Below, one piece after another: positions 38,499 to 47,276 of a stretch of DNA of 64,000 nt. The notes beneath the pieces are model-generated. The model ran no database searches. It worked only from the letters and a program-made list of their open reading frames with translations, and was not told where the DNA came from. A program made the translations under genes and the position numbers. Source of the stretch: Malassezia japonica (lineage: Eukaryota; Basidiomycota; Malasseziomycetes; Malasseziales; Malasseziaceae); contig NC_083370.1 of the NCBI RefSeq assembly GCF_029542785.1, positions 930,001 through 994,000 on the forward strand. The letters are read 5' to 3'. Numbering within the stretch: position 1 is the first letter of the stretch; every line of letters begins with the position of its first letter.

Positions 38499-40746
38499 CT
38501 AGGTTCGTGCAGGCGCACGGCGTGGACTATTGGACTGCTGCGCCAGGTTCCCGAGCGCCGCCAGCGCCGTGTTGGAGCGCGCGAGGCCGGGGCGCGACGT
38601 GGGATGCTGCGCGTCGATGCTGCCGCGCTCGCCGGTGCCGACGTACGCACTCAGGTTCCACAGCGAGCCGGAGGGCGTAAGGCGCATCGGCGCCGCCTGC
38701 GATGCGCGGCGCATGGGCGACGGCGCCTGGGCCTGCTCCTGCGCGCGAAGGTAGGGCATGTAGCCCGAGGCGTGCACCACGCGCGAAAACGCCTCGCGGT
38801 AGGGGTCGGAGAAGCGGCGCGTCACGGTGTGGATGCGCTGGATCGAGACGGCCTGTGCGGTGTAGGCAATGGCGCGCATCGACTGGTTGTCGATGTAGTG
38901 TACATGCTCCTCCTCGTCGCTCGACGCTTCCACCTCCGAGCCGCTGCTGGGCGGCGACGCGGGCAAGAGCCCCTCGTCTTTTTCTGCGACGCCAGGCAGG
39001 AGCGAGGCCATCGCTGGCACTTCGGCGTGGTCGAGTGCAAGGGCATTCTCCATCGCCGAGGTCAGTGCGTGGATAAAGTGGAAGGGGATCATGTTGGGCG
39101 CGAGTGTCGTGACCGAGTCGGGCACGACGAGTTTGGCCGTGTCGTGCGAGTCGGCGCGCCGGGGGACGGACGGGCGCCCAGAGCGCAGGCGCACCGGCGA
39201 GTCGGGGATGTCGCCGAGCGGCAGTCCCGACTCGAGCCGCGGCGTGAGCTCGACGTGGCTCAGCGCCGCCTTGTCGATCGACGGGCCGCTCAAGCCGTAG
39301 TCGAGCAGGTAGCGGTACTGCGGCGGAGAGTGTGCCATGTCGTCGTGCGTCTCGCGCAGCGGACGGTGCTCCATCCGCGCCTTGATGCGCTCCACAAACC
39401 CGGCGCTAAATACAGACGGCACAGGGACGTCGACCGAGACGACGCGCCCAGGCACCTCTTCGCGCTGCGATGCGACCACCGGCAGGTGCTGTGCACTGGC
39501 CGCCGGGTCGAATTGCTGCTGGTAGCCCGCAAACTTGGACACGATCGGCTTGGCCGGCCGCTCGACCGGGCCGACCTGCAGCATATGCGCAAAGGTATTC
39601 GCCACGAGCTTGCTGCTCGATCCGCTCGCTCCGACGCGCACCGGGCCGGAATGGTCGCCGGTAACCGAGCGCAGTGCACTGTCGCGCCGGACGGGCGTGC
39701 GGTGCAAAAGGTGCGCAAGCTGCTCGCGCGAGCTTGTGCTTTTGTGCAGCTGCGCCTCGTTCAGCGACTGCGTGCTGTTGGTGCGGCGCATGCCGGACGT
39801 CGCGCCGGTCAGGCTGTTCAGACTCGTCATCGAGTCGACGCGGCTGCGCGAAAAGTTGGGCGTGTCCGCCTGTTCGCGGCTCATTTCCTCGAGCGTCAGG
39901 TTTGATGTGCTGCCAAGCGAGCGCATGTACGGCTGCGAGCTCGGCATGCGCGTCTCGTCGTTCTCCTCCAGGTAGAAGCGCGACGGCGCCTGCGACGGCG
40001 CAGTGCCCGCGTCGGTCGCCGTACCGTGCGGCTGGCTCGTCACGCGGTGCGTGTCGAGCACGGGATGGACCGGCGCACTGGGCTGCAGCCCATTCCGCCC
40101 AAAGATCATCGAGCGGCTGCTCCGCACCGAGGCATGCGAGCGCACGGATGCGGGCGAGTCGGCGTGGGAAGGGGCCGTCGTCTTGGGAGACAAGGGGCCC
40201 GGCTCCGATGGACGTGCGCCGGTACTCACCTTGGCGTGCGATGGAGTACCCCGCCGTCTCGGCGTCTCGGCAGGGGGTGGCGCCTCGGCCTTGTGGGGCG
40301 TAGGCGGCTGTGCTGCAGCTTGCGGCGGCCGCATCGTGGTCGCTTTATCAGTGCGCTGCACCGGCGCGGGCGCCTCGTGCTCGTCTCCGGCGTCATCTTC
40401 GTCGTCAACCGAGCTTGCAGGGCTCGCGCTCGTCCAGTTGCTCTCGGACACATCGCCGGGATGCTCGGTACGCGCCTCCGACTTGCCCGAGGTCTTGCGC
40501 TGCGGCTTGCGGGCCGTGCCCTCGATCTGCACCTGTGACTTGGACCGCGACGTAGAACTCAGTGCACGCGAAAAGCGCTCATCTGTGCTCTTGCGCCGCA
40601 CATTCGCTGGCCGTGCGGTGCTATCCACGCCGTGTGCAGTCATGGCCAGGTTCGTGCGCGATCTGGGTCAGCGTCACAACGTACTTCACACCACCGCCTT
40701 TTCCAAGGGACGACGAACTTGATCGCCGATGTGCAGATTGGGTCAT
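38499..40746 (-). CDS. Unrecognised Ser/Pro-rich, largely disordered protein, 2 exons
   Basis: Exon 1 (40746-40685) encodes [20 protein letters not shown] and joins exon 2 (40662-38499) across a 22-nt intron, giving 741 aa. The exon 2 ATG at 40643 is less likely because the upstream exon is basic, in phase and ends at a perfect micro-intron. The sequence is basic and Ser-rich at the N-terminus, acidic around residues 90-120, with short ordered-looking pieces near the C-terminus ([60 protein letters not shown]). No known domain is recognised. The many RxxS sites suggest phosphorylation by basophilic kinases; a regulatory subunit is possible but unproven. Confidence 0.7.
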
Positions 40747-40869
40747 CTGCGGTTACGCTATGCACTCAGGCACGGCCACGATGCTCCTGCGGGCGAAACA
40801 CACTACGGCTCGCCGACGCTCGTCGCCCAAACTCGCACGGCCAATCCCTGGCCGGGCCGCGGCCCTCTA

Positions 40870-42004
40870 TTAGTCAGCGCTGGCGCTGCGTTCCAAGAGG
40901 TCTTCTGGACAGAACCGTGTAAGCCGGCGTGTGCAGTAGCGGGGTGCCAAAAGGGGACTGGAAGGAGGAAGGCACCGCCGCTTTGACGGACGGGGGAGGT
41001 GAGGCGGCGCAGGTTCCCTCGCGGCCCCTTCGTCCGTCCCCGACGGGACGCGTTCAAGAGGAGGGAGGTCCGTGCACGTGGCCGTCGAATGCGCGCGCCA
41101 CGCTGCGAGCGTCGACCAGGTATCTGTGCGCTGCACAGAGAGTTGGGGAGATACCCAGGAAGGAAGAGAAGGCGTCTGGGGTGTGCCAGGGGTATCATGG
41201 GTATCGCGCGAGCTCGGCGTCGCAGCGGTGTCCACCGCATCGTGCGAAGGCGCGCGGCGTACACGCTGGATTGGGGTGCTTGCACGCTCGTGCGCGCGCG
41301 CGGGGACACAGGGGCATTCGTGCTAGATTAGAATAGCGACGTACTTGGATCATTTGGACAAACGACTGCGCTTCGGCGGCGCTTGCAAACTGCAACTGAA
41401 ATCGGTGCGGGGACTGATGAGCAGTGCGTGACGTACTTCGCCTGGGGCCGCATGCACCTTGTGACAACGGAAGCCCACTCGGTCGTCCTCGTAGGTGGCC
41501 TTGACGGTGAATTGGGTCCGAGCAGTGCGGCCCGAAAGAGGGGCGGTCGACGACCACGAATGAGCCGACAAATCGAGCGATTCCTGGGTAAGGGGGTACA
41601 CGTACAAGTACCACGCGATCGGTCCCTCTAGAAGGACTGCTTGGGGGTGGAGTAACACTAGGTGCTTCGCACAGATCGTCTCGCGATGTCGCATGCCATT
41701 CGACCGATACCAACATGCGGTGCGCCCCGTCTGGCGTGCCATCCTGCGTGACACGGCACCATAGCGGTTGGACACTCACATGGCCCCAGCAAGGTCCTGG
41801 GGATGCTGCGGCCTGGGGCGGCGTACGCAGCGGAGCACTCATGGACGGCGATGGACAGGCGGTCCGTGCGTCGTGCCGCGTACCCGTTTCAGTCCGCGGC
41901 GCGCTGCTTTCGAGCCCGTCGCCGACCATTACGTCAGTCTCTTGCATTCTCGAATACTTTCGCAGACGAAAGAGCGCATACTGCGCCGCACCACGCGTCA
42001 CCAT
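40870..42004 (-). CDS. Possible Rec114-like meiotic protein, 4 exons
   Basis: Exons 42004-41606, 41583-41437, 41413-41345 and 41322-40870 give 355 aa; an ATG at 42109 in frame would give 390 aa. Introns are 22, 23 and 22 nt. A PH-like beta domain seems to be spread over exons 1-3 (YALFRLRKYSRM, HVSVQPLWCRV, RTQFTVKATYEDDRVGFRCH, FQLQFASAAEAQSFVQMI), a layout like Rec114, where the strand FxxxF precedes a helix containing A-x-x-F-x-x-x-I. The C-terminal half is Pro/Ser/Thr-rich and low complexity, ending in CPEDLLERSASAD. Divergence is high and the name is tentative; another PH-fold protein would explain the same pattern. Confidence 0.4.
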
Positions 42005-42213
42005 ACCCACTGCGCCCAACTTCGCCTCGACGCGTCGGCGCCTCCACACCACAGCGCGCTCGGTGGAATTAATTTCAACTTCTTGCTCCGCACCATCGTC
42101 GGCGTGCACGCGTTTGCTAAACCCCCCTAAGTGACGTGTTGTGACGCTTCAAAATACGCTGCAGATCGACTCAGTTTCACTTTTAGTTTTCTTCTCTGCA
42201 TCGTGGAGGAGCA

Positions 42214-42912
42214 ATGGAGTCGCATATGGAAAGGACGGCCAGTACTGAGACGTGGGCCAACGGCAGCCCCTCGTCGGGTCCTTTTCCTGGGAAGCGGAAG
42301 CATGCAGAGGGGGTAGAGGAGGACTATATGAGTTTCCAGCCCGAAAACGGCATGCAGGACATTGCCGAGTACTGCCGACAGGTACGTGCTTACCCACTGA
42401 TGCAGGCGGTGATGCCCCGTACGCAGACGCACTTGCAGGGCGAGAGCGAAAAAGCCGAGTTCTACCCATTGCCACCGGAGCTGAACCAAGCAGTACTTTC
42501 TTCGCTCGGCGTGCAGCCTGCGCAGCAGCAGGGACACACGGCCGTCGATACACACCATCCGACGGCCCGTCCTGCGCCGTTCCCCAACTTCCCTAGCCAA
42601 GGCCTCGACGAGCCGTCGCCCGTGTCGAGCCCGGGGCTGCTGCAGCCGGGAACGGCGCTGAATGGCCATGACTATGGCATGGAAATGAGCAACTCGCTCG
42701 ACTCGAATAATGCGAGCGAGGGGATGGACGAGGAAGTACACACGCCTACACACGCGTCCGCATCGCATGGACCGCAGTGCAAAAGCATCCCGCAATTGTC
42801 GGTGCGACACTATGGCGGGACAGCATCGCAGCTCTGGGCGTCGTGCCCGGACTGCGGTGCGTTTTCCAAGGTGCATGAAGACAAGCCCGTCATCCTGTGC
42901 TACTCGCCTTGA
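42214..42912 (+). CDS. Unrecognised small acidic protein, 2 exons
   Basis: Exons 42214-42381 and 42406-42912 give 224 aa across a 24-nt intron with a GTACGT donor and a CTGATGCAG end. Since the intron length is a multiple of three and has no stop, the unspliced message would encode eight extra residues. The N-terminus carries a basic GKRKHAEG motif that could be a nuclear localisation signal. The centre is Pro/Ser/His-rich. The C-terminal 30 residues (GTASQLWASCPDCGAFSKVH) contain a CxxC pair. I do not recognise the family. Confidence 0.6.
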   Translation: MESHMERTASTETWANGSPSSGPFPGKRKHAEGVEEDYMSFQPENGMQDIAEYCRQVRAYPLMQAVMPRTQTHLQGESEKAEFYPLPPELNQAVLSSLGVQPAQQQGHTAVDTHHPTARPAPFPNFPSQGLDEPSPVSSPGLLQPGTALNGHDYGMEMSNSLDSNNASEGMDEEVHTPTHASASHGPQCKSIPQLSVRHYGGTASQLWASCPDCGAFSKVHEDKPVILCYSP

Positions 42913-43404
42913 CGATTGTACATATTGAGTTCTCGTGTGTAGCTGCAACGATGATGGGCTTCATGCTCGATATGTGAGCGGAGGTAGCGTAGGCGTATCG
43001 CGGCATCCAGAAGCACTAATATGCATCCGGTCTACACAAGATCGACAAGTGGACAGCATCCTTCTGTAGGACCGATACGTCGGGCACACACGTCCGTCCC
43101 CATGCCTCTCATGGCTCAACCTACCGTTTCTAGGCCCCAGTCACGCATTCACTACATACGCACACACACACACACACACACACAATTCAGAAAGATCAGT
43201 ATTACATTGCTTTTTTTATTGGCATAGCAACAGGGTAAAACCGCAGACGCGATTGTGCTCTGTAATACTCGACAGATGCCAGACGCATGGATCTCAACCA
43301 GCGGACAAGCCATCGCGAGACCCAGACGGAACATCGGCGACCCGTGCTGGCAACACAAGTGCCGCAACGTCCATGTTCGATCGTTACATGCGTTGCGTTA
43401 TCAT
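42913..43404. other. 492-bp convergent intergenic region
   Basis: Lies between the 3' ends of the 224-aa gene and RPL12. It contains a (CA)12 microsatellite and otherwise nothing I can support as a gene. Short frames here have no family resemblance. Confidence 0.45.
43161..43184. repeat. (CA)12 microsatellite
   Basis: Twelve perfect CA dinucleotides in the noncoding interval downstream of RPL12. It is the only pure dinucleotide tract of this length I noticed in the window and should be polymorphic between strains. Confidence 0.9.
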
Positions 43405-43984
43405 TTACTCCTCGGGAATCTCGATGGTGCCCTCGTCGATGCCCTCAATGACATCGTGGGCAGCCTGCTTGTCGACAGTGCAGCCGACACTCTGGCAGGT
43501 ACCGAGAATCTCCTTGGTGACGCTGGCGAGGTTCTTGCCGAACGACTTGAAGCGCATCGTCCGCGCAATCTCGATGACCTCATCAAGAGGGATGTTGCCG
43601 TTGTGGGCAACGTTCTTAACCTTCTTGCGGTCGCGCGGGGGCTCTGAGGTGTGAGAAAAGACGAAAAAGTATACGTACCCTTCAGGGCCTTGATGACGAG
43701 CGACGAGGCCGAGGGGACAACCGACACCTGAGCCTGACGGTTCTGGACCTTGAGCTGGACGGTGACACGGAGACCCTTCCACTCGCCGGTGGCCTTGGCG
43801 ATATCCTCACCAACCTTCTTGGGCGCCTGTTGAATGGTTAGTAGCTGTTCTCGAGCGCACGCCGAATACATACAAGACCAAGGGGACCGATCTTGGGGGC
43901 AAGGGCGGAGGGAGCACCGACCTCACCACCAGTGGTACGGAGGTAAATGTACTTAATCTCGTTGGGATCGATCTTAGGCGCCAT
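43405..43984 (-). CDS. RPL12: 60S ribosomal protein uL11 (RPL12), 3 exons
   Basis: Exons 43984-43874, 43826-43679 and 43643-43405 give exactly 165 aa, the normal eukaryotic length. Introns are 47 nt (with a canonical TACTAAC branch site) and 35 nt, both much longer than the micro-introns elsewhere. The protein has the N-terminal [76 protein letters not shown] and the C-terminal rRNA-binding domain ending GTIEIPEE. It sits at the base of the ribosomal stalk in the GTPase centre. Confidence 0.97.
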
Positions 43985-44282
43985 GGTTACGGGCGGTAGT
44001 GATGTCTTCGAAACCTCCAGCGGCCCTGCCTCAAAGTCTATAGCTGGCCGCACGCCGCGCGAAAAGGGCTTTCGGCCGAGCCTAAACTATATTCGGCACG
44101 TGCCTATCATTTGTCCCCTGCGAAAAAAAGTATAGTTTGGCGCACGCGGCGGGGCCAGGAAAGGTTCCAGTTCCAGGCGCGCAGGTGCTTCAAGCGTGAG
44201 TCCGCGAAGAGCCGAGTTTCGACGGCCGACCGATTGCTTGTACCACCAATTCAATTGTCTGGATCCTCTGACATTAAACGAC

Positions 44283-45505
44283 ATGTGCGTATTTTGCATT
44301 GGCACTTCCTTTTCATGAACATGTACTAACAATGCAATAGGTCTGAGTCTCTCACTTACAAGGGAAGCCTTCCCGGCCACAAGGGTTGGGTCACCGCTAT
44401 TGCGACCTCGCAGGAGAACCCTGACATTCTGCTCACCGCCTCGCGCGACAAGACTATCATTGTCTGGCAGCTCTCCCGCGACGAGACCAACTACGGCTAC
44501 CCCAAGAAGATCCTCCACGGCCACAACCACTTCGTCTCGGACGTTGTGATCTCGTCGGACGGTCAGTTCGCCCTCTCGGCCTCGTGGGACAAGTCGCTCC
44601 GTCTCTGGGACCTGAACACTGGTCTCACCACCCGCCGCTTCGTCGGCCACACTGGTGATGTCCTCAGCGTCAGCTTCAGCCCTGACAACCGTCAGATTGT
44701 CTCGGGCTCGCGCGACCGGACCATCAAGCTGTGGAACACTCTCGGTGACTGCAAGTTCAACATCACCGAGGACGGCCACTCGGAGTGGGTTAGCTGCGTT
44801 CGCTTCAGCCCTAACCCCTCTAACCCCGTGATTGTCTCGGCTGGTTGGGACAAGCTCGTCAAGGTACGTTTTCTCACTGCAGTGCTTTGCCTAATTTTTT
44901 TCTTGCTGTGCGTGTGTGCGATGAAGAGCTACGTTTATATTTGCTACTACGGAGATCCGTATCTTTTGGATGCGGCTCGGTGAGAAGAACGTAAACCACC
45001 AAGATCACTGAGTACTCGATCTTGTCACAAGCAAGAAGAAAAGGGCAAAGCACTGCACACTTTTCTGGAACGAATACTAACCATTCAGGTTTGGGAGCTC
45101 AGCCGCTGCAAGCTGACCACCAACCACTACGGTCACCAGGGCTACATCAACACCGTCACCATCTCTCCCGACGGTTCGCTCTGCGCCTCGGGCGGCAAGG
45201 ACGGCATTGTCATGCTCTGGGAGCTCTCGGACGGCAAGCACCTCTACTCGCTGGAGGCCGGTGACGTCGTCAACGCTCTCGTCTTCTCGCCCAACCGCTA
45301 CTGGCTGTGCGCTGCCACTTCGTCGTGCATCAAGATCTTCGACCTTGAGAGCAAGTCGATCGTCGACGAGCTCAAGCCCGAGTTCCCTGGCCTCGGCAAG
45401 AACGCGACTGAGCCCGAGTGCCTGTCGCTTGCCTGGTCGGCGGACGGCCAGACCCTCTTTGCTGGCTACAGCGACGATATCGTTCGCGTCTACTCGGTGA
45501 TCTAA
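44283..45505 (+). CDS. RACK1/Asc1-type WD40 ribosomal scaffold, start codon split by an intron, 3 exons
   Basis: The reading frame is 44283-44284, 44341-44863 and 45089-45505 (313 aa). The first coding exon supplies only A and T of the ATG; a 56-nt intron with a TACTAAC branch site is removed and the G follows, giving [20 protein letters not shown]. Reading 44283 without splicing hits a stop after 11 codons. Seven WD blades are visible ([65 protein letters not shown]). RACK1 binds the 40S head and links signalling to translation. The second intron (225 nt) carries a U24 snoRNA, as the ASC1 intron does in budding yeast. Confidence 0.94.
44918..45011 (+). ncRNA. U24 (snR24-type) C/D-box snoRNA inside the RACK1 intron
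   Basis: Within the 225-nt intron lie a C-like box GCGATGA (44918-44924), the element ATTTGCTACT (44939-44948) and CACCAAGATC (44997-45006) one base before a perfect D box CTGA (45008-45011). Both guide elements match what I recall of the U24 snoRNA, which directs 2'-O-methylation of 25S rRNA and resides in the ASC1 intron of S. cerevisiae. The first D' box is degenerate (CGGA). The mature ends are approximate. Host gene and guide identity together make the call strong. Confidence 0.82.
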
Positions 45506-45876
45506 GGGACCTTGTAGATTGCTCCAAAATACCTGCCCTAGGTTAAATTGCGCCACGCACTTGCACCTGTAGGTGCAGAATTCAATGGAAAGAATCTCCT
45601 ATGGCCGAGTCTGTCTTTGTCGGTAGTCTTGTCTGTGTCGTTTTACCTCGACTCTCTGAATGCGCCAGAACGCGCTCTAAATCAATCGCGGATGGGGTGA
45701 CTACGAAAAGCACGGCCGCCAGTGTATAATGAGACAGTGAGCCTTTCGCCCTAGTTTCATTACCAATCTTGTCTGCAACACCAAGTGCTGTATGGCTAGG
45801 GGAAGGGGTCTTTACAATGATATCAGGACATCTAACATCGTAAAAGGCCACGCGGGCCGTAGCTCGTGTGTGCCAT
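45506..45876. other. 371-bp convergent intergenic region (RACK1 / RRM gene)
   Basis: Contains the 3' ends of both genes. A small perfect hairpin TGCACCT-GT-AGGTGCA lies near 45560-45576 and could act in 3'-end formation. No coding sequence is supported. Confidence 0.4.
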
Positions 45877-46518
45877 TTAGTAGCCCTGACCACCGTAGCC
45901 AGCACCGCCCTGCGGCGGCTGGGGGGGCTGGAAGTTCTGGGCAGGAGCGCCGTACGGCTGCTGGGCACCGTAGCTGATCGGTTAGCGACAAGGAACACGT
46001 ACGCAGCGAATCCACCCTGTTGCGCGGGGTAGGCCTGGGGAGCGGGGTAGCCAGCAGGCTGAGCGCCGTAAGGCTGCTGCTGGTAGCCGCCGTAGCCAGC
46101 CTGCTGGCCATAGGCGAAGTTCGCCGGCTGCGCGCCTGCTCTGTTAGCATATTGTGGAGAGTGGCAACCTACCGTATGCACCGTAGCCGGCTTGCGCAGC
46201 ACCGTACGCGCCCGCGCCATAGCCGCCGGTGAGGCCGCTGTATCCAAGGTTGGCACCCATGCCGCCCATAGGGGGACGCGAGTTAGCCATGTTGACGCGA
46301 ATGCGGCGGCCATCGAGCTCCTGCTCGTTCAGCGCCGCGATCGCGGCATCCGCCTCTTGCTGCGTCATGAACGTGACAAAGCCGAAGCCGCGCGAACGGC
46401 CCGTGTCGCGGTCCTTCATCACGATGTAGTCCGTGAGCTGGCCGTAGGGGCTGAAAGCATGCGCAAGACCGTCATCGGTCGTGTTCCAGCTCAGGTTACC
46501 AACGTAAACCTTTGCCAT
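45877..46518 (-). CDS. RRM protein with Gly/Gln/Tyr-rich tail, 3 exons
   Basis: Exons 46518-46173, 46135-46003 and 45973-45877 give 191 aa, with introns of 37 and 29 nt. The first intron offers several closely spaced AG ends; the last one keeps the YGAQP frame. Residues 1-80 are one RRM with RNP2 (KVYVGNLSWN) and RNP1 (RGFGFVTFMT), and EQELDGRRIRVNMANSRPP. The rest is a low-complexity Gly/Tyr/Gln/Ala tail (YGQQAGYGGYQQQPYGAQPA), the layout of small glycine-rich RNA-binding proteins. Such tails promote condensation. The longer introns resemble those of RPL12 and RACK1, consistent with high expression. Confidence 0.88.
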
Positions 46519-47276
46519 GTTGAGATGAGAATTAAGACGTTCTTAGGAAGCCTGAGCCGTAAATGGGGACAATATGCGTAGAAGGCAATTCACCACAAAG
46601 CCGATACACGCAACACAAGTTAAATCAGATGTCGTCACACTAGCGCCACAACCCTGTCTACAAGTCTGGAACGATAGCAAGCCACGACGATCAAGTTGCT
46701 GGAGGACAAAGCACGCCAAGGCCGCGTCGGGGAACACATGGCGCCGGTGCCCGGGGCGCCGCCCCCGCCGGCCGACACGTCTCCGCAATCAGCCCCTTAG
46801 TCATTAAGCACGTACCCGTTTGACTGCGGCACGCGAACACGTGAAACGGCGGCCGATTTCTGCGCCTCGCGGGGCACATATGTAATTAGTCCTCCTTGCA
46901 GGCCTCAGGGCGTCGGACGTAAGTGGCCTGATTACCGCCATGCGTGCAGAAAGCCCGGCCATTGCGTGTATGTCGGGCGGCGCGATGCACGCATCAATTT
47001 CTACTCATGCAAAATATCCCTAATGTGCCCTTTGAGGGGATTTCTACGCGCCACAATCTGCAAGATTCGAACGCGCCCAAACGTGCCTGGTCCAGCCTCG
47101 GCTGCAAAGGCCTAGTTATCGGAATTCCGCGCGTGATTTTGAGTTGAAGACTACACACGGTCGGTATTAACAGGGCGCCAGCGCACAGCGGTATTCCCTC
47201 ACTTACGTTCACTGTCCAAAGGGATTGAAAGACTACGCGGCACACATATCAAGTGTGTGCTCTAGTACCCTTTAGA
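46519..47276. other. 758-bp divergent intergenic region (RRM gene / glyoxal oxidase)
   Basis: This is the longest noncoding interval in the window. It should hold both promoters. A CACGTG E-box lies near 46848. No RNA gene, repeat or supported coding frame is seen. Confidence 0.4.

Noticed and set aside
43021..43227. Small plus frame spanning the CA microsatellite
   Set aside because: It depends on the (CA)n tract, lies between two 3' ends and resembles nothing known.
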